Shown: piece after piece, positions 7,884-16,777 of the stretch
Layout: each line of letters begins with the position of its first letter
How positions within the stretch are numbered: the first letter of the stretch is position 1
From: Polyangiaceae bacterium
Lineage (GTDB): Bacteria; Myxococcota_A; Polyangia; Polyangiales; Polyangiaceae
NCBI GenBank assembly: GCA_029266615.1
Contig: JAQSWN010000018.1
Location: 1 to 56,971 of the forward strand
Reading direction: 5' to 3'
DNA: 56,971 nt
Program-made: the position numbers and the translations under genes
The notes under the pieces: model-generated
Told to the model about the DNA's origin: nothing
Database searches by the model: none
The model's input: the letters and a program-made list of their open reading frames with translations, nothing else

Positions 7884-9659
7884 TCAGGCGCTTCGCGCGG
7901 GTGAAACGGCGCCGGAGCCGAGGCGCCAGACCTTCGCGTGCTCTTGCTCTCGCCACAGGCGAGCGTAGATGCCGCAAGCCTCCATGAGCGTGTCGTGGGT
8001 GCCCGTTTCCGCGACGCGTCCGTCGTCCAACACCACGATTTGATGCGCACGTCGAACCGTGCGCAAGCGGTGGGCGATGACGACGACGGTTTTTCGCTTC
8101 ACCAGCTCATCGATGGCGCGCTGAAGCTCGGCTTCCGCGGACGCGTCTACGGAGGCGGTCGCTTCGTCCAAAAGCACGATCGGCGCGTCCTTCAGGATGG
8201 CGCGCGCGATGGAGAGGCGCTGCCGCTCGCCGCCCGAAAGCGAGCCACCGCCGGGGCCGAGCACGGTGTCGTAACCATCGGGTAGAGCGCAGACGAAGTC
8301 GTGGGCTCGCGCCGATTTGGCCGCGGCTTCGACCTGCGCGAGAGTGGCCTCGGGGCGACCCACGCGCAAATTGTCCAAGATCGAGCCCGAGAAGAGGGTG
8401 ACGTCTTGAAACACCATCGCGATGTGACGATGCAGCTCTTCGAACGGCACGTCCCGCACGTCCACGCCACCGATGCGGATGGCGCCTTGGCCGCGCGGCA
8501 CGTCCCACAGCCGCGCCACAAGGTGCACCAACGTCGACTTGCCGGATCCGGAAGCGCCAACCAGCGCCGTCAAGGAGCGCTCCGGGAACGTCGTCGAGAC
8601 GCCGTGCAGCACGCCTTCGCTCTCGTAAGCGAACGACACCCCGTCCACCGAGACGTCGAAGCGCTCGATGGGCGGGGCGGGCGAGGACGGCTCGGCGAGC
8701 GGCGGCTCGGAAAGCAGCGCGTCGACGCGCCCGAGCGCGCGTTGCGAGGCGCGGAGCATCAGCAGGGCGACGCCCAAATCCGCGACCTGCCGAACGACAC
8801 CGACGCTGACGATGAGGAAGACCAACAGCACGCGAGGCTCGAGCGACCCGTCCCGCGCCCAGGTGCTTCCCGCGTACGCCACCGCCACGAAGCTAAGCTC
8901 TATCACGAAGCCGAAGCTGGCGAGGAGCGGGGAGGGAAGCACGTCGGAGCGGACGAGCGCGTCCCGCAGCCGCTGCATGGCCTTGACCAGTCGAACGTAA
9001 ACGTCCCCGTGCCGACCGAACGCGCGCAGCACCGCGATGCCGTCCACGAACTCCACGATGCGGCCGCTCACCTCGGCGGTCGCTTCCAGCACCGCATCGA
9101 TTTGCCTCACGAACATCGGCGTCGTCGCCGCCAGCACCAACATCGCCAGCGGCAAGGCCGCGAAGACCACCAGCCCCAAGCGGAGGTCCAAGAAGCATAG
9201 CCCCAGCCCAACCAGCATTGGTAGTGCGAAACTGGCCGCGAAGATGCCGACCATGTGGGACCACACGTCTTCGACCAAGGAGAGGTCGGTCGTGAGCACG
9301 CTCGCCAGCTCACCGCAGCGTCGCTCGCTGAAAAATCCCATCGGCAAGCGCCGAAGATGGTCCGCGGTGCGGATCCGAGCCTGCCCCAATAGCGAATGAG
9401 CCGCGATGAAGAGGTTGGACATGGCGCCGGTCGAGAAAATCAGCCGGAGCACGACAGAGGCCAAGATCCCGCTCGTGATCCAGCCGGTGAGCGGCAGAGT
9501 GAGCCGCCCCTCGAGCGCCTCGCGCACGAGCACCAGGGTGAGCCCGTAGGGAGCCGCTACCGTGAGCGCTTCAGCGAAAGCCAGCAGCAAGCCGCGTCGC
9601 AAGCGTGCATCCTTCTTACCCGCGAGGCGCTCGCCGAGCAGGAACGTCTCCCGCAACAT
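7884..9659 (-). CDS. ABC transporter, fused membrane and ATPase domains (second half of a heterodimer)
   Basis: 591 residues: six membrane segments in ~1-310, then an ATPase domain with Walker A GASGSGKST, signature LSGGE, Walker B IVLLDEAT and the H-loop AHR. Exporter-type topology. It starts within the stop of the preceding ABC gene (TGATG, one shared base), so the two are translationally coupled and almost certainly form a heterodimer. Pairs of this type next to an AraC regulator include siderophore importers of the YbtPQ/IrtAB kind, which look like exporters but import; this is inference, as no siderophore genes are visible. Same codon count (592) as its partner. Confidence 0.92.
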   Translation of the reverse strand: MLRETFLLGERLAGKKDARLRRGLLLAFAEALTVAAPYGLTLVLVREALEGRLTLPLTGWITSGILASVVLRLIFSTGAMSNLFIAAHSLLGQARIRTADHLRRLPMGFFSERRCGELASVLTTDLSLVEDVWSHMVGIFAASFALPMLVGLGLCFLDLRLGLVVFAALPLAMLVLAATTPMFVRQIDAVLEATAEVSGRIVEFVDGIAVLRAFGRHGDVYVRLVKAMQRLRDALVRSDVLPSPLLASFGFVIELSFVAVAYAGSTWARDGSLEPRVLLVFLIVSVGVVRQVADLGVALLMLRASQRALGRVDALLSEPPLAEPSSPAPPIERFDVSVDGVSFAYESEGVLHGVSTTFPERSLTALVGASGSGKSTLVHLVARLWDVPRGQGAIRIGGVDVRDVPFEELHRHIAMVFQDVTLFSGSILDNLRVGRPEATLAQVEAAAKSARAHDFVCALPDGYDTVLGPGGGSLSGGERQRLSIARAILKDAPIVLLDEATASVDASAEAELQRAIDELVKRKTVVVIAHRLRTVRRAHQIVVLDDGRVAETGTHDTLMEACGIYARLWREQEHAKVWRLGSGAVSPARSA

Positions 9660-11434
9660 CAGACCACCTCCCCGAGAGACCAACCCAAGGCGTCGCTGTG
9701 GCTTGCCCAAAGGCGCTGGTAGAGCTCGGAGCTTTGCAGCAGTCCTTCGTGAGTGCCCTGACCCTCCACCTTTCCCGCCTCCAGCACGACGATGTGGTCC
9801 GCGGTCGCGATGGTGGAGAGCCGGTGCGCAACGACCAGCACCGTGCGGCCCTGGCATAGCTCGGAGAGCGCCTCCTGAATCCGCGCTTCGTTTTCGGCGT
9901 CGGCGAAGGCGGTCGCTTCGTCCAACAGCAGCACGGGCGCATCTTTCAAAAGCGCGCGAGCGATCGACAACCGCTGCTTTTCTCCGCCGGAGAGCCGAGC
10001 CCCCCGTTCCCCGAGAATGGTGTCGTATTTCTGCGGCAGAGCTTGGATGAAGTCGTAGGCTCGCGCCGCCCGGCATGCCGCGTCCAGCTGCTCGTCCGTC
10101 GCGTCTGCCCGTGCGATCTGTAAGTTTTCGCGCACGGTGCCGTGAAACAGAAAAACTTCCTGAAACACCATCGAGATGCGCGACAGCACCGCGTCCAAAG
10201 GCAGGTTCTTGACGTCCACGCCGCCCAGCTCCACGCGCCCCTGGGTCGCATCCCAGAGGCGTGGAACCAGGCGCACCAGCGTCGTCTTGCCGGCGCCAGA
10301 AGGTCCGACCAGCGCCGTGACCTTCCCGGGCGCGGCTTGGAACGATACCCCGCGGAGCACTTCCGCTCCGGATTCGTCGTAACGAAAGCCCACGTCGTGG
10401 AAGGCAACGCCGTGGTGGCGTGGCTCGGCGCTGCATTCGGGGTGCTCCAACTCCGGCGCATGGAGGAGGAGCTGAACGCGGGCGTGGGCGCCCTTGATTC
10501 GGTCCACGTTGCCCCAGGCGAACATCAGTCGCATCAGCGACATCAACAGCTGCGGGCCGAGCACGAGGAAGAGCACGAGCGACTCGAGCGAGAGCGAGCC
10601 GCGCGTGTGTAGCCAGCCGCCCATTGGTACGAGCACCACCAAGCTGGAGCCAATCAGCGCGCCGAACGCGCCGTAGCCTCGCCCGTTCGTGCGCATGAAT
10701 CCCTCCATCCAGCGGAGCCCCTCCTCGATCGATCGCGAAAGGTCACCGAAGTGCCGCGCGGAGAGGCCAAAGGATTTGATCACGTGGATACCCCGCAAAT
10801 ACTCGAGCAGGGACGTATTCATGCGGCTTTGTATGTCGTTCCACTGCTCGTGCGCTTTGCCTACGTCGCGCATCGCTATCATCATCGCCAGGGCCGCCAA
10901 GGGCGCCATCACCAAGCACGCCAGCGCCATACGGAAGTCCACCCACAAGAGCGCGGCGGCCGTGAATGGCGGGACCACCATCGCCGTGACCGCGTCGGGG
11001 AAGTGGTGGGCGACGAAACCCTCGATCTGGGCCACGTCGTCCATGATCGTCTTCTTCAGCTCGCCCGGGCCCCGGCGGCTGTACAGCGATAGTGGCACCG
11101 CGCCGAGCTTCTTCGCCAGTCGGACCCGCAGCTCGTGCAAAATTCGGAACGCCGAGACGTGCGCGAGCACGTTCGTCGCCGCCAGTAGCCCGTAGCGTAG
11201 CGCGAGGGCCGCGGCGGTAAGGAGAGCCAGCGAACGTACGGCCTCGAGCTGCGGAGGCGTGGCGTAGATCGCCGTCGCCATGCGCGCTACCGCGAAGAAA
11301 GGCACCAATCCCAGCGCCGCCGCCAGCGTCGAAGCGAGCGCGGCGCCGGCGACGAAGCCCGCCTGCAGGCCCAATAGCGAGCCAAGTCCCGCCAGGGGAC
11401 GGCTCTCCGGCGGCGAGAGTTGTTCCGTGCTCAT
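9659..11434 (-). CDS. ABC transporter, fused membrane and ATPase domains (first half of a heterodimer)
   Basis: 591 residues. Membrane domain ~20-310 with GELKKTIMDDVAQIEGFVAH, a segment I associate with IrtB/YbtP-like siderophore transporters, then an ATPase domain with GPSGAGKTT, LSGGEKQRLS and LLLDEATAFADAENE. All catalytic motifs are intact. The ATG at 11434 (MSTEQL) is chosen because the frame upstream would run into the regulator gene. It follows the AraC-type gene by 43 bases on the same strand, so regulator and both transporter halves form one operon. Substrate unknown. Confidence 0.92.
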   Translation of the reverse strand: MSTEQLSPPESRPLAGLGSLLGLQAGFVAGAALASTLAAALGLVPFFAVARMATAIYATPPQLEAVRSLALLTAAALALRYGLLAATNVLAHVSAFRILHELRVRLAKKLGAVPLSLYSRRGPGELKKTIMDDVAQIEGFVAHHFPDAVTAMVVPPFTAAALLWVDFRMALACLVMAPLAALAMMIAMRDVGKAHEQWNDIQSRMNTSLLEYLRGIHVIKSFGLSARHFGDLSRSIEEGLRWMEGFMRTNGRGYGAFGALIGSSLVVLVPMGGWLHTRGSLSLESLVLFLVLGPQLLMSLMRLMFAWGNVDRIKGAHARVQLLLHAPELEHPECSAEPRHHGVAFHDVGFRYDESGAEVLRGVSFQAAPGKVTALVGPSGAGKTTLVRLVPRLWDATQGRVELGGVDVKNLPLDAVLSRISMVFQEVFLFHGTVRENLQIARADATDEQLDAACRAARAYDFIQALPQKYDTILGERGARLSGGEKQRLSIARALLKDAPVLLLDEATAFADAENEARIQEALSELCQGRTVLVVAHRLSTIATADHIVVLEAGKVEGQGTHEGLLQSSELYQRLWASHSDALGWSLGEVV

Positions 11435-11477
11435 ACGCCCACCAAAGCGCGTCGCCGCGAGTGGGTATTGGATCTTT

Positions 11478-12290
11478 TTACCGATACACGGAGACGTGGT
11501 CGGTACCGGTGACCCGCGTCGCCAAGAACTCGCCCGGCGGTGAGCCTGCCATGGCCTTGAATTCTCGCAGAAAATGAGGTTGATCCGCGTAGCCCAGGTG
11601 GCTTGCCAACGCGGCACCACGCGCGCCACTATCCAGCGCTGCCAGCGCCGCGCGGAACCGCCGCACACGCCAAAACGCCTTCGGGCTCAGCCCCACCTCG
11701 TCGCGAAATCGCGCGAGCAGCTGCTTCGCCGACAGCCCCGTGCGCCGATTCACTTCGGCTACGGACTCCAGCCACGGATCCTCGAATGCCTGTAGAGCCA
11801 GCCGCAGCGCTGGCGCCAGGTCCCGCGAAGGACGCACCCGAGTGAGTAGGAAGCTTTCCAGAATGCGCACCCGCTCCCGCGGCGTGGGCGCGCCGTGCAG
11901 CCGTTCACGTAGTAAGCGCGCGTCTGCGCCCCACAGCGCCTCCAACGGCACTGCCTGCTCCGTGAGCTCGTCCGCCCGCACGTCGAAGAACGGCCGCGCG
12001 CCGCCCGGCTTGAAGTGCACTCCCACCGTGGCCCCGAATGACGTGCCGATGACGAGCGGCGTCTGCCGCGTGCCGCACAAAACGGCTCCCGGCACCGCTA
12101 CGGGCGCGCTCGCGTCTTCGCTCGGGTAGTAGTTCAGCAGCGGCCGCTCTCCGAGAACGATGACGAGCGTATGCATGCCGTTCGGAAGCACGCGCTCCCG
12201 AGGCGCCTCCGCCACGTACTCTCCCGCCGCCCAAAACGAGTCCACGAAGCGGTCGAGCGGCGCCTTGGGCGCATAGGCCACGTGTATCAT
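11478..12290 (-). CDS. AraC-family transcriptional regulator
   Basis: 270 residues. The N-terminal ~160 residues (AYAPKAPLDRFVDSFW..., RVLPNGMHTLVIVLGERP, GVHFKPGGARPFF) match the ligand-sensing domain found in many short AraC regulators (DUF6597-like). The C-terminal ~100 residues hold the two helix-turn-helix motifs (VAEVNRRTGLSAKQLLARFRDEVGLSPKAF and ALASHLGYADQPHFLREFKAMAG). First gene of the operon with the two ABC genes, which it most likely controls. The 93 bases upstream contain the short inverted repeat CGTAG/CTACG (12332-12347), a possible operator. Confidence 0.93.
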   Translation of the reverse strand: MIHVAYAPKAPLDRFVDSFWAAGEYVAEAPRERVLPNGMHTLVIVLGERPLLNYYPSEDASAPVAVPGAVLCGTRQTPLVIGTSFGATVGVHFKPGGARPFFDVRADELTEQAVPLEALWGADARLLRERLHGAPTPRERVRILESFLLTRVRPSRDLAPALRLALQAFEDPWLESVAEVNRRTGLSAKQLLARFRDEVGLSPKAFWRVRRFRAALAALDSGARGAALASHLGYADQPHFLREFKAMAGSPPGEFLATRVTGTDHVSVYR

Positions 12291-12383
12291 GTGATTTGCG
12301 GAAATTGACGCTGGCCGCGGTGTGACCAGACCGTAGCTCCCCCTACGATCCCAGTGTTCTTCGGGTTTCTCCGCCGGCGAAAG

Positions 12384-14219
12384 TTAGGGTTGAAAGGTCG
12401 CGATGCCTGGACACTGCGGCTCGGCGCCGCCGTTGCCATCGCAACGAATGATGGTCGTCGGCTCTTTGGGTCGGTCCGGCGTGACCAGGTAGAGCACCCG
12501 ACCAAGCCTCGGCGAGCCACCGAGGATCGCGAGGTGTGTGTCGTCGGGCGACCACGCCGCTTCCGACCACAGCAGGTCTGCGCCGACGGGCGAAACGAGC
12601 GGCTTCTTAGGGTCGCGCACGTCCACCAGGCGGAGCTCGTAGGGATTGCCGCCGCCCGCGAGCAACTGGGGCGTAGCGCTCGCCAGAGTGAACACGGGGC
12701 CCTGGTTTTGCGGATTGGGGCCGTGCTGGCTCACGGGGCGCGCGTTCAGGGCGCCGTCACCCGTGGTGTCGCTGGCCCACACCGTCTCGCGATCCGCAAA
12801 GACGAGCACCTCGCCCGCGCTGTCGAACGCCGCGCGACGAGGCAAGTCGTACCCACCACCCAGCGCGCGATCGACGACGCTGCCGCCTCGCAGCTCCGTA
12901 ACGACGAGCTTTGCATTCTCCGCCTGCGCCAGCGCCGGCCGCGCATTCGCGAACGCGACGATCCCCAAGCTCGTGCCTCCGACGCCGGCGCGGAGTGGAG
13001 CCGGTAGGATCGCTCCCTGTGGCGAATGGATCGAGAATTCGCCGGCGGCAGAGCGGCCGAGCAGGAGCTCGAACGTCGGCGAGACGTACCACACCGGCCA
13101 AGGGCCGAGCGGCTCCGCGGAGCCATCCATCGTGCGTACCAGCGAGTAGCCGCTCGCACCCATCGCGAAGGCCAGCTCCCCGTTGGGCGACAATGACAAG
13201 AGGGTGCTCTGGGGGGCGCCGACGACCGAAACAACCGCTTTGCCGCCTTCGAAATCGAGCCGCACCATGCAGGCGCGGCCGAGCGTGTCGCGCACGAAGA
13301 TCAGCGATGCCGCGGGCCAGCGAAAGCCTTGTGGGGCGACGGCTTCTGCCGTGCGAGTGCGCTTGACCACGCCATCACTCAACTCTGCCAGCCACAGCGA
13401 GTCATCGTCACGCACGTAAGCGAGGCGCTTACTGTCCGGTGACCATTCCCAGGCCTCGCAATGGCTCAGCTCCCCGGGATCCAGGAGAGAAACGAGCTCT
13501 CCCGGCACCTCACCCGAAGTATCGACGAGGAATATCTCGCCATAACCTTGTGACACGTGATTGCAGAACGCGAGCCAGCGCCCGTCCGGCGAGAACGCAT
13601 TTCGGCTCGGTGAGCCATCCGCAAGCTCGTACGTTTCGAGCTCCGGCGTCGTCAAATCTGCGAGGAACAACGCCGTACGCGTGGAGCTGCTGGACAGGAA
13701 CGTCGGGTAGGCCATGTAGCGCGGCGAGTCCACGTGCAGCACGTAGTCCCGCGACAGCGCCGCGCCCGCCGCGTCTCTCACCTGTACCCGCACCGGGTAG
13801 TCACCGACCTTTCGCGGCGTGCCCTCCAGGCGCCCCTCGGTGCTGAGCGTGACGTCTTCCGGGAGCGGCCCTTGCTGCAGCGCAAAGGTATACGGCTGTC
13901 CTGCGCCTCCGCGCGCGGCCAAGCTCGCGCCGTAGCCCCAGCGCACGCGAGCATGCGGCAACTCTCCGGGCAAGAGCTCGAGCGGCATACCGAGCGGCGC
14001 GCCTCCGCTGCCGCCGAAGGTGCCCGCGGTACCGGTGGTCCCGCCAGTGCCCGCGACGCCTCCTGTCCCGCCTCTCGTACCGCCTGCGGCGCCGGCATTG
14101 CCGCCGCTACCACCTCGAGTCTCGACGCCCTCTTCGCTCTCTAAACCGGTACGGCCGCACGCAGCGCCCAGCAGCGCCGACGACAGAGCGAGCCCACGCA
14201 AGTAACGCCACCGCTTCAC
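12384..14219 (-). CDS. Exported lipoprotein: Ig-like domain plus TolB-type beta-propeller
   Basis: 611 residues. Lipobox LLGAAC (~21) is followed by a Gly/Thr/Ala-rich linker (35-75), then a putative Ig-like segment ending LSTEGRLEGTPRKVGDYPVRVQVRDAAG (He_PIG type, ~110-165), then a propeller with repeats such as AFSPDGRWLAF, EWSPDSKRLAY and AWSPDDTHLAI (WD40-like PD40 blades). Surface or periplasmic, and probably a protein-binding scaffold. Start is GTG. The linker composition is shared with the two esterase lipoproteins at 18.0 and 20.0 kb and suggests a common cell-surface display style. Confidence 0.85.
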   Translation of the reverse strand: MKRWRYLRGLALSSALLGAACGRTGLESEEGVETRGGSGGNAGAAGGTRGGTGGVAGTGGTTGTAGTFGGSGGAPLGMPLELLPGELPHARVRWGYGASLAARGGAGQPYTFALQQGPLPEDVTLSTEGRLEGTPRKVGDYPVRVQVRDAAGAALSRDYVLHVDSPRYMAYPTFLSSSSTRTALFLADLTTPELETYELADGSPSRNAFSPDGRWLAFCNHVSQGYGEIFLVDTSGEVPGELVSLLDPGELSHCEAWEWSPDSKRLAYVRDDDSLWLAELSDGVVKRTRTAEAVAPQGFRWPAASLIFVRDTLGRACMVRLDFEGGKAVVSVVGAPQSTLLSLSPNGELAFAMGASGYSLVRTMDGSAEPLGPWPVWYVSPTFELLLGRSAAGEFSIHSPQGAILPAPLRAGVGGTSLGIVAFANARPALAQAENAKLVVTELRGGSVVDRALGGGYDLPRRAAFDSAGEVLVFADRETVWASDTTGDGALNARPVSQHGPNPQNQGPVFTLASATPQLLAGGGNPYELRLVDVRDPKKPLVSPVGADLLWSEAAWSPDDTHLAILGGSPRLGRVLYLVTPDRPKEPTTIIRCDGNGGAEPQCPGIATFQP

Positions 14220-14358
14220 TCAGCCGAGCTTGTCGTAATTGGGGTCCGCAGGCAAAGCTCCCTCGGATTCGGCGGCAACGGATACGGCCAGACGCCTTCT
14301 GGCGGGCCAATCCGAATCGGGACATCGTCCCTCCCGGGTCGCCATCTCTGAAGGCTAA

Positions 14359-14382
14359 GGCCCCGCGGAAAACCGCGAGGCC
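14359..14382 (-). terminator. Hairpin after the metallopeptidase gene
   Basis: GGCCCCGCGG (14359-14368), AAAA loop, CCGCGAGGCC (14373-14382): ten paired positions with one mismatch, located 15 bases beyond the stop of the minus-strand peptidase gene. The T-run (14391-14399) lies on the + side of the stem, so as an intrinsic terminator it would work best for + transcription; for the minus gene it is a stable stem without U-tract. Confidence 0.5.
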
Positions 14383-14397
14383 CCGCCCCCTCTTTTT

Positions 14398-15885
14398 TTA
14401 GAGCTCGGTCACGATGAGCGACGAGATCTGGTTGTTCAGCACCGAAAGCTGGGGGCTATCGGCCGTGAACGTGTGCTGCGCGCCGCTGAAGTCACCGTGC
14501 TCGAATGCGGTGACCGCGAAGCCGGCCGGCACCTTGATCGACGAAACGTCGTCGTTGACGACGCCGTAGGAGCCGAGCCGAGTTGCGTCGTATTCACCAA
14601 CCGGCAGCGTGGAACCGAGCCGAACGTAGTCCGGATCTTGAAAGAAGCTCACGCCTTGCCCCACCGGCACGCCGACCGGCGCTTGGTCGCCGGAGTATTC
14701 GAGCCATAGCGCGTCCAGGTCGACGCCCGTGAGCTCGACCCACATCGCGTCCGTGTAGGTGCGCTCGAGCAGGATGAAGTGCAGCGCTTCCACGAGCGGC
14801 GTTTGCCCGACGCGGTAGTGGGCGTCGATCCAGTTGAAGAAGCTCACCACTTCGCCGGTGCGGTAGTGCATGCCCGGCGCCCACTCCGGCGCGACCGCCC
14901 ACGGCGTACCCGGGGTGCGGTACTCGTTGCGAACCCAGTCCGCGCCGCCTTCGATGAACCAACCCGGTACGCCTGGCAGGTAGCGACTTTGCATCAAGTG
15001 CATCGCTTCGTGCACGAAGGCATCCAAGTCATTCGGATTTTCCGTGAAGTGGGCGACGTTGAAGCCGATCAGGTTCCCTCCCGCGCCGGCAACACCGTGC
15101 GTCTCGAGCAATAGCCGGAGCGAGGTGGGCGCCTGCCGATCGAAGCGATCGGCGAGCACGGGGTACATGTCGTAGAGGCGGCACTGAACTTTCTCGAGCA
15201 GGGCTTCGCTGAAGGCGGGACCACGCTCCACATTGATGAAAATGGCGCTGTTCTCTGCGCAATCCGGGATTCCCGCCGGTAGCTCGAAACGCAGCCGGTC
15301 CACCAACGTGGCCGCCGTCGGCGTCGGACGCGGCCGATTCACCTCGACCTTGAAGACGACGTTTTGCGCCTGAGAGAGCAGCGCCTGCAGCGTCGGCGAA
15401 ACCGCGAACGAGAGCGTGTGGTACTGCCCGCCGCTCAGGCCTTGCAGCGTGGCGAGGCCGACCCATTGGTGATGAATGCCGCTCTGAGGGCTATCCACAT
15501 AGAGCTGCACCTGGCCCCAAGGGACGGAGGCCGGCAACTTCACGTCCAGGAGCAGCTTGGCGCTCACTCCGTTCAGCTTCTGAATGGGCGGAGAAGTGAG
15601 CACCGCTTGGTCCGCGCCGGCGAGCGCAACTGCCTTCGCGCCCCGTGACGCATCGCCGGAAGCGGTACGCGTGCCCGCAGAGACGCTCCATGCCGTGGGC
15701 GCTTCGAAGCCGAGCACCGTCTTCTGCTGCGTGAACGAAGGCCCGGTCACCAACGCCGCGCTTTGCTCAGCGTGCGCGTCGGGCTCGCTGCCGCTCGTCG
15801 CCGCCGAGCAGGCGCTGAGCAGCGCACAAGCAATCATTCCAATTCCAAACCTCGGCCGCACGGGGCCCCTTGCATTCTGTAGCAT
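14398..15885 (-). CDS. Secreted lipoprotein metallopeptidase (basic-secretory-protein type) with C-terminal beta/gamma-crystallin domain
   Basis: 495 residues. Lipobox LLSAC ends at Cys26. Residues ~55-205 form a jelly-roll-like carbohydrate-binding type region. The peptidase core has HEAMH (292-296) followed by PGWFIEGGADWVRNE (309-321), the pattern of plant and bacterial basic secretory peptidases (HExxH plus a Trp-x2-Glu-Gly-x-Ala-Asp loop). Residues ~405-495 (VSFFQDPDYVRLG..., VTAFEHGDFSGAQHTF) look like one beta/gamma-crystallin domain, a Ca-binding fold. Likely an extracellular protease for predation or nutrient capture (inference). No operon partner; start ATG at 15885. Confidence 0.82.
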   Translation of the reverse strand: MLQNARGPVRPRFGIGMIACALLSACSAATSGSEPDAHAEQSAALVTGPSFTQQKTVLGFEAPTAWSVSAGTRTASGDASRGAKAVALAGADQAVLTSPPIQKLNGVSAKLLLDVKLPASVPWGQVQLYVDSPQSGIHHQWVGLATLQGLSGGQYHTLSFAVSPTLQALLSQAQNVVFKVEVNRPRPTPTAATLVDRLRFELPAGIPDCAENSAIFINVERGPAFSEALLEKVQCRLYDMYPVLADRFDRQAPTSLRLLLETHGVAGAGGNLIGFNVAHFTENPNDLDAFVHEAMHLMQSRYLPGVPGWFIEGGADWVRNEYRTPGTPWAVAPEWAPGMHYRTGEVVSFFNWIDAHYRVGQTPLVEALHFILLERTYTDAMWVELTGVDLDALWLEYSGDQAPVGVPVGQGVSFFQDPDYVRLGSTLPVGEYDATRLGSYGVVNDDVSSIKVPAGFAVTAFEHGDFSGAQHTFTADSPQLSVLNNQISSLIVTEL

Positions 15886-16738
15886 TGCGACTCTTCCCTT
15901 AGGCTAAACCGCGAGTGGTTCGCGGCTGCGGGGCCTCCCCTGTGCAACCGATGTGCCGCGGTCATAAAGCCTTTCTGTGCGAAAACGATCGCGAATAGCT
16001 CGGTGAAACGGCTGGTTCGGCCGGCCGAGTGCAACCGCCGCGACGACCTGATCGTGTTGCAAGCGTTGCAGCGCACCATCCTGTGCGTCCAGCCGTTCCG
16101 ACGGTCACGCGATCGCCGCAGGGGTGACGACGCCAAGTGACTCTCTCAGACCGCCCTGTGAGAGGTAACTCGCGTACGTACGCTCCGCGCAACCTTTCAA
16201 AGGGCTTGCCTTGCGTCCGAAGTTCGCCGAAGTGCACGCGAAGGGGGAGGGGCACGGCGATTGCAGCCATTGCTGACCATGACCCAATTCCCTCTCGTTT
16301 TCGGGTACGACCGGAGCTGGAACGACGAGCGGAGGCGGCACGGCATCGCCGTCAACGGGCGGCGGTGCCGGCACGGCGGGTCGCTGATGACGGTCGTCGC
16401 ACGAACTGAAGGGCGGCGCGCGACTTGCAAAGCAACCGCACATGAAATGCCTTACTCATGCCCGGACCTGTAACTGCGAAGCTTGCCGCCGCGACGGCCA
16501 GCACCAGCCAGAATGTGCGGTTCATGCAAGCCCGCCCCGTAATTGCACCTGCGGGCGCGAGGAACGCAATGCGGCGTCCTGAAGCGGAACGCGCAACGGC
16601 GCCCGGCGCGCGGGCGACCGCGCTGCAAGCCTGGGCTGGCGAGCCGCGGGCGCCGGAGCGCCGTTGAGCGGACGACACGATGCCGGCCGGCCCGTACCTC
16701 ATGCCGCCGTTCAATTGAGGTCGGGGCAGCAGCTCCCC
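15886..16738. other. Long non-coding stretch with a possible broken exported gene
   Basis: About 850 bases without a convincing intact gene. The open frames here have no recognisable domains and poor composition. The only coding trace I see is the minus-strand signal peptide described in the separate entry at 16105-16525. The left part is the promoter region of the metallopeptidase gene. Confidence 0.5.
16105..16525 (-). pseudogene. Possible frameshifted small exported protein
   Basis: Starting at the ATG at 16525 the minus strand encodes a plausible signal peptide (MNRTFWLVLAVAAASFAV) that continues for about ten residues; a different frame then gives CGCFASRAPPFSSC and a Pro/Val-rich stretch (PAVPAPPPVDGDAVPPP) of good composition that continues to 16105. 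Joining both needs one frame change near 16440. I recognise no family and the call rests only on composition and on the signal peptide. Confidence 0.25.
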
Positions 16739-16768
16739 TTGCCACGCGCGCGCCGCCGTACCTAGGCT
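16739..16768 (+). promoter_or_regulatory. Putative sigma-70-type promoter of the acidic TPR-like gene
   Basis: TTGCCA (16739-16744), an 18-base spacer and TAGGCT (16763-16768), ending 9 bases before the ATG at 16778. If used, the mRNA would be leaderless or nearly so, in keeping with the lack of a Shine-Dalgarno sequence. Confidence 0.35.
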
Positions 16769-16777
16769 CCGCGCCCC

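Noticed and set aside
7884..10436. A single 850-residue ABC protein in one frame
   Set aside because: The N-terminal 259 residues are a shadow of the preceding ABC gene; the real start is ATG at 9659, overlapping that gene's stop.
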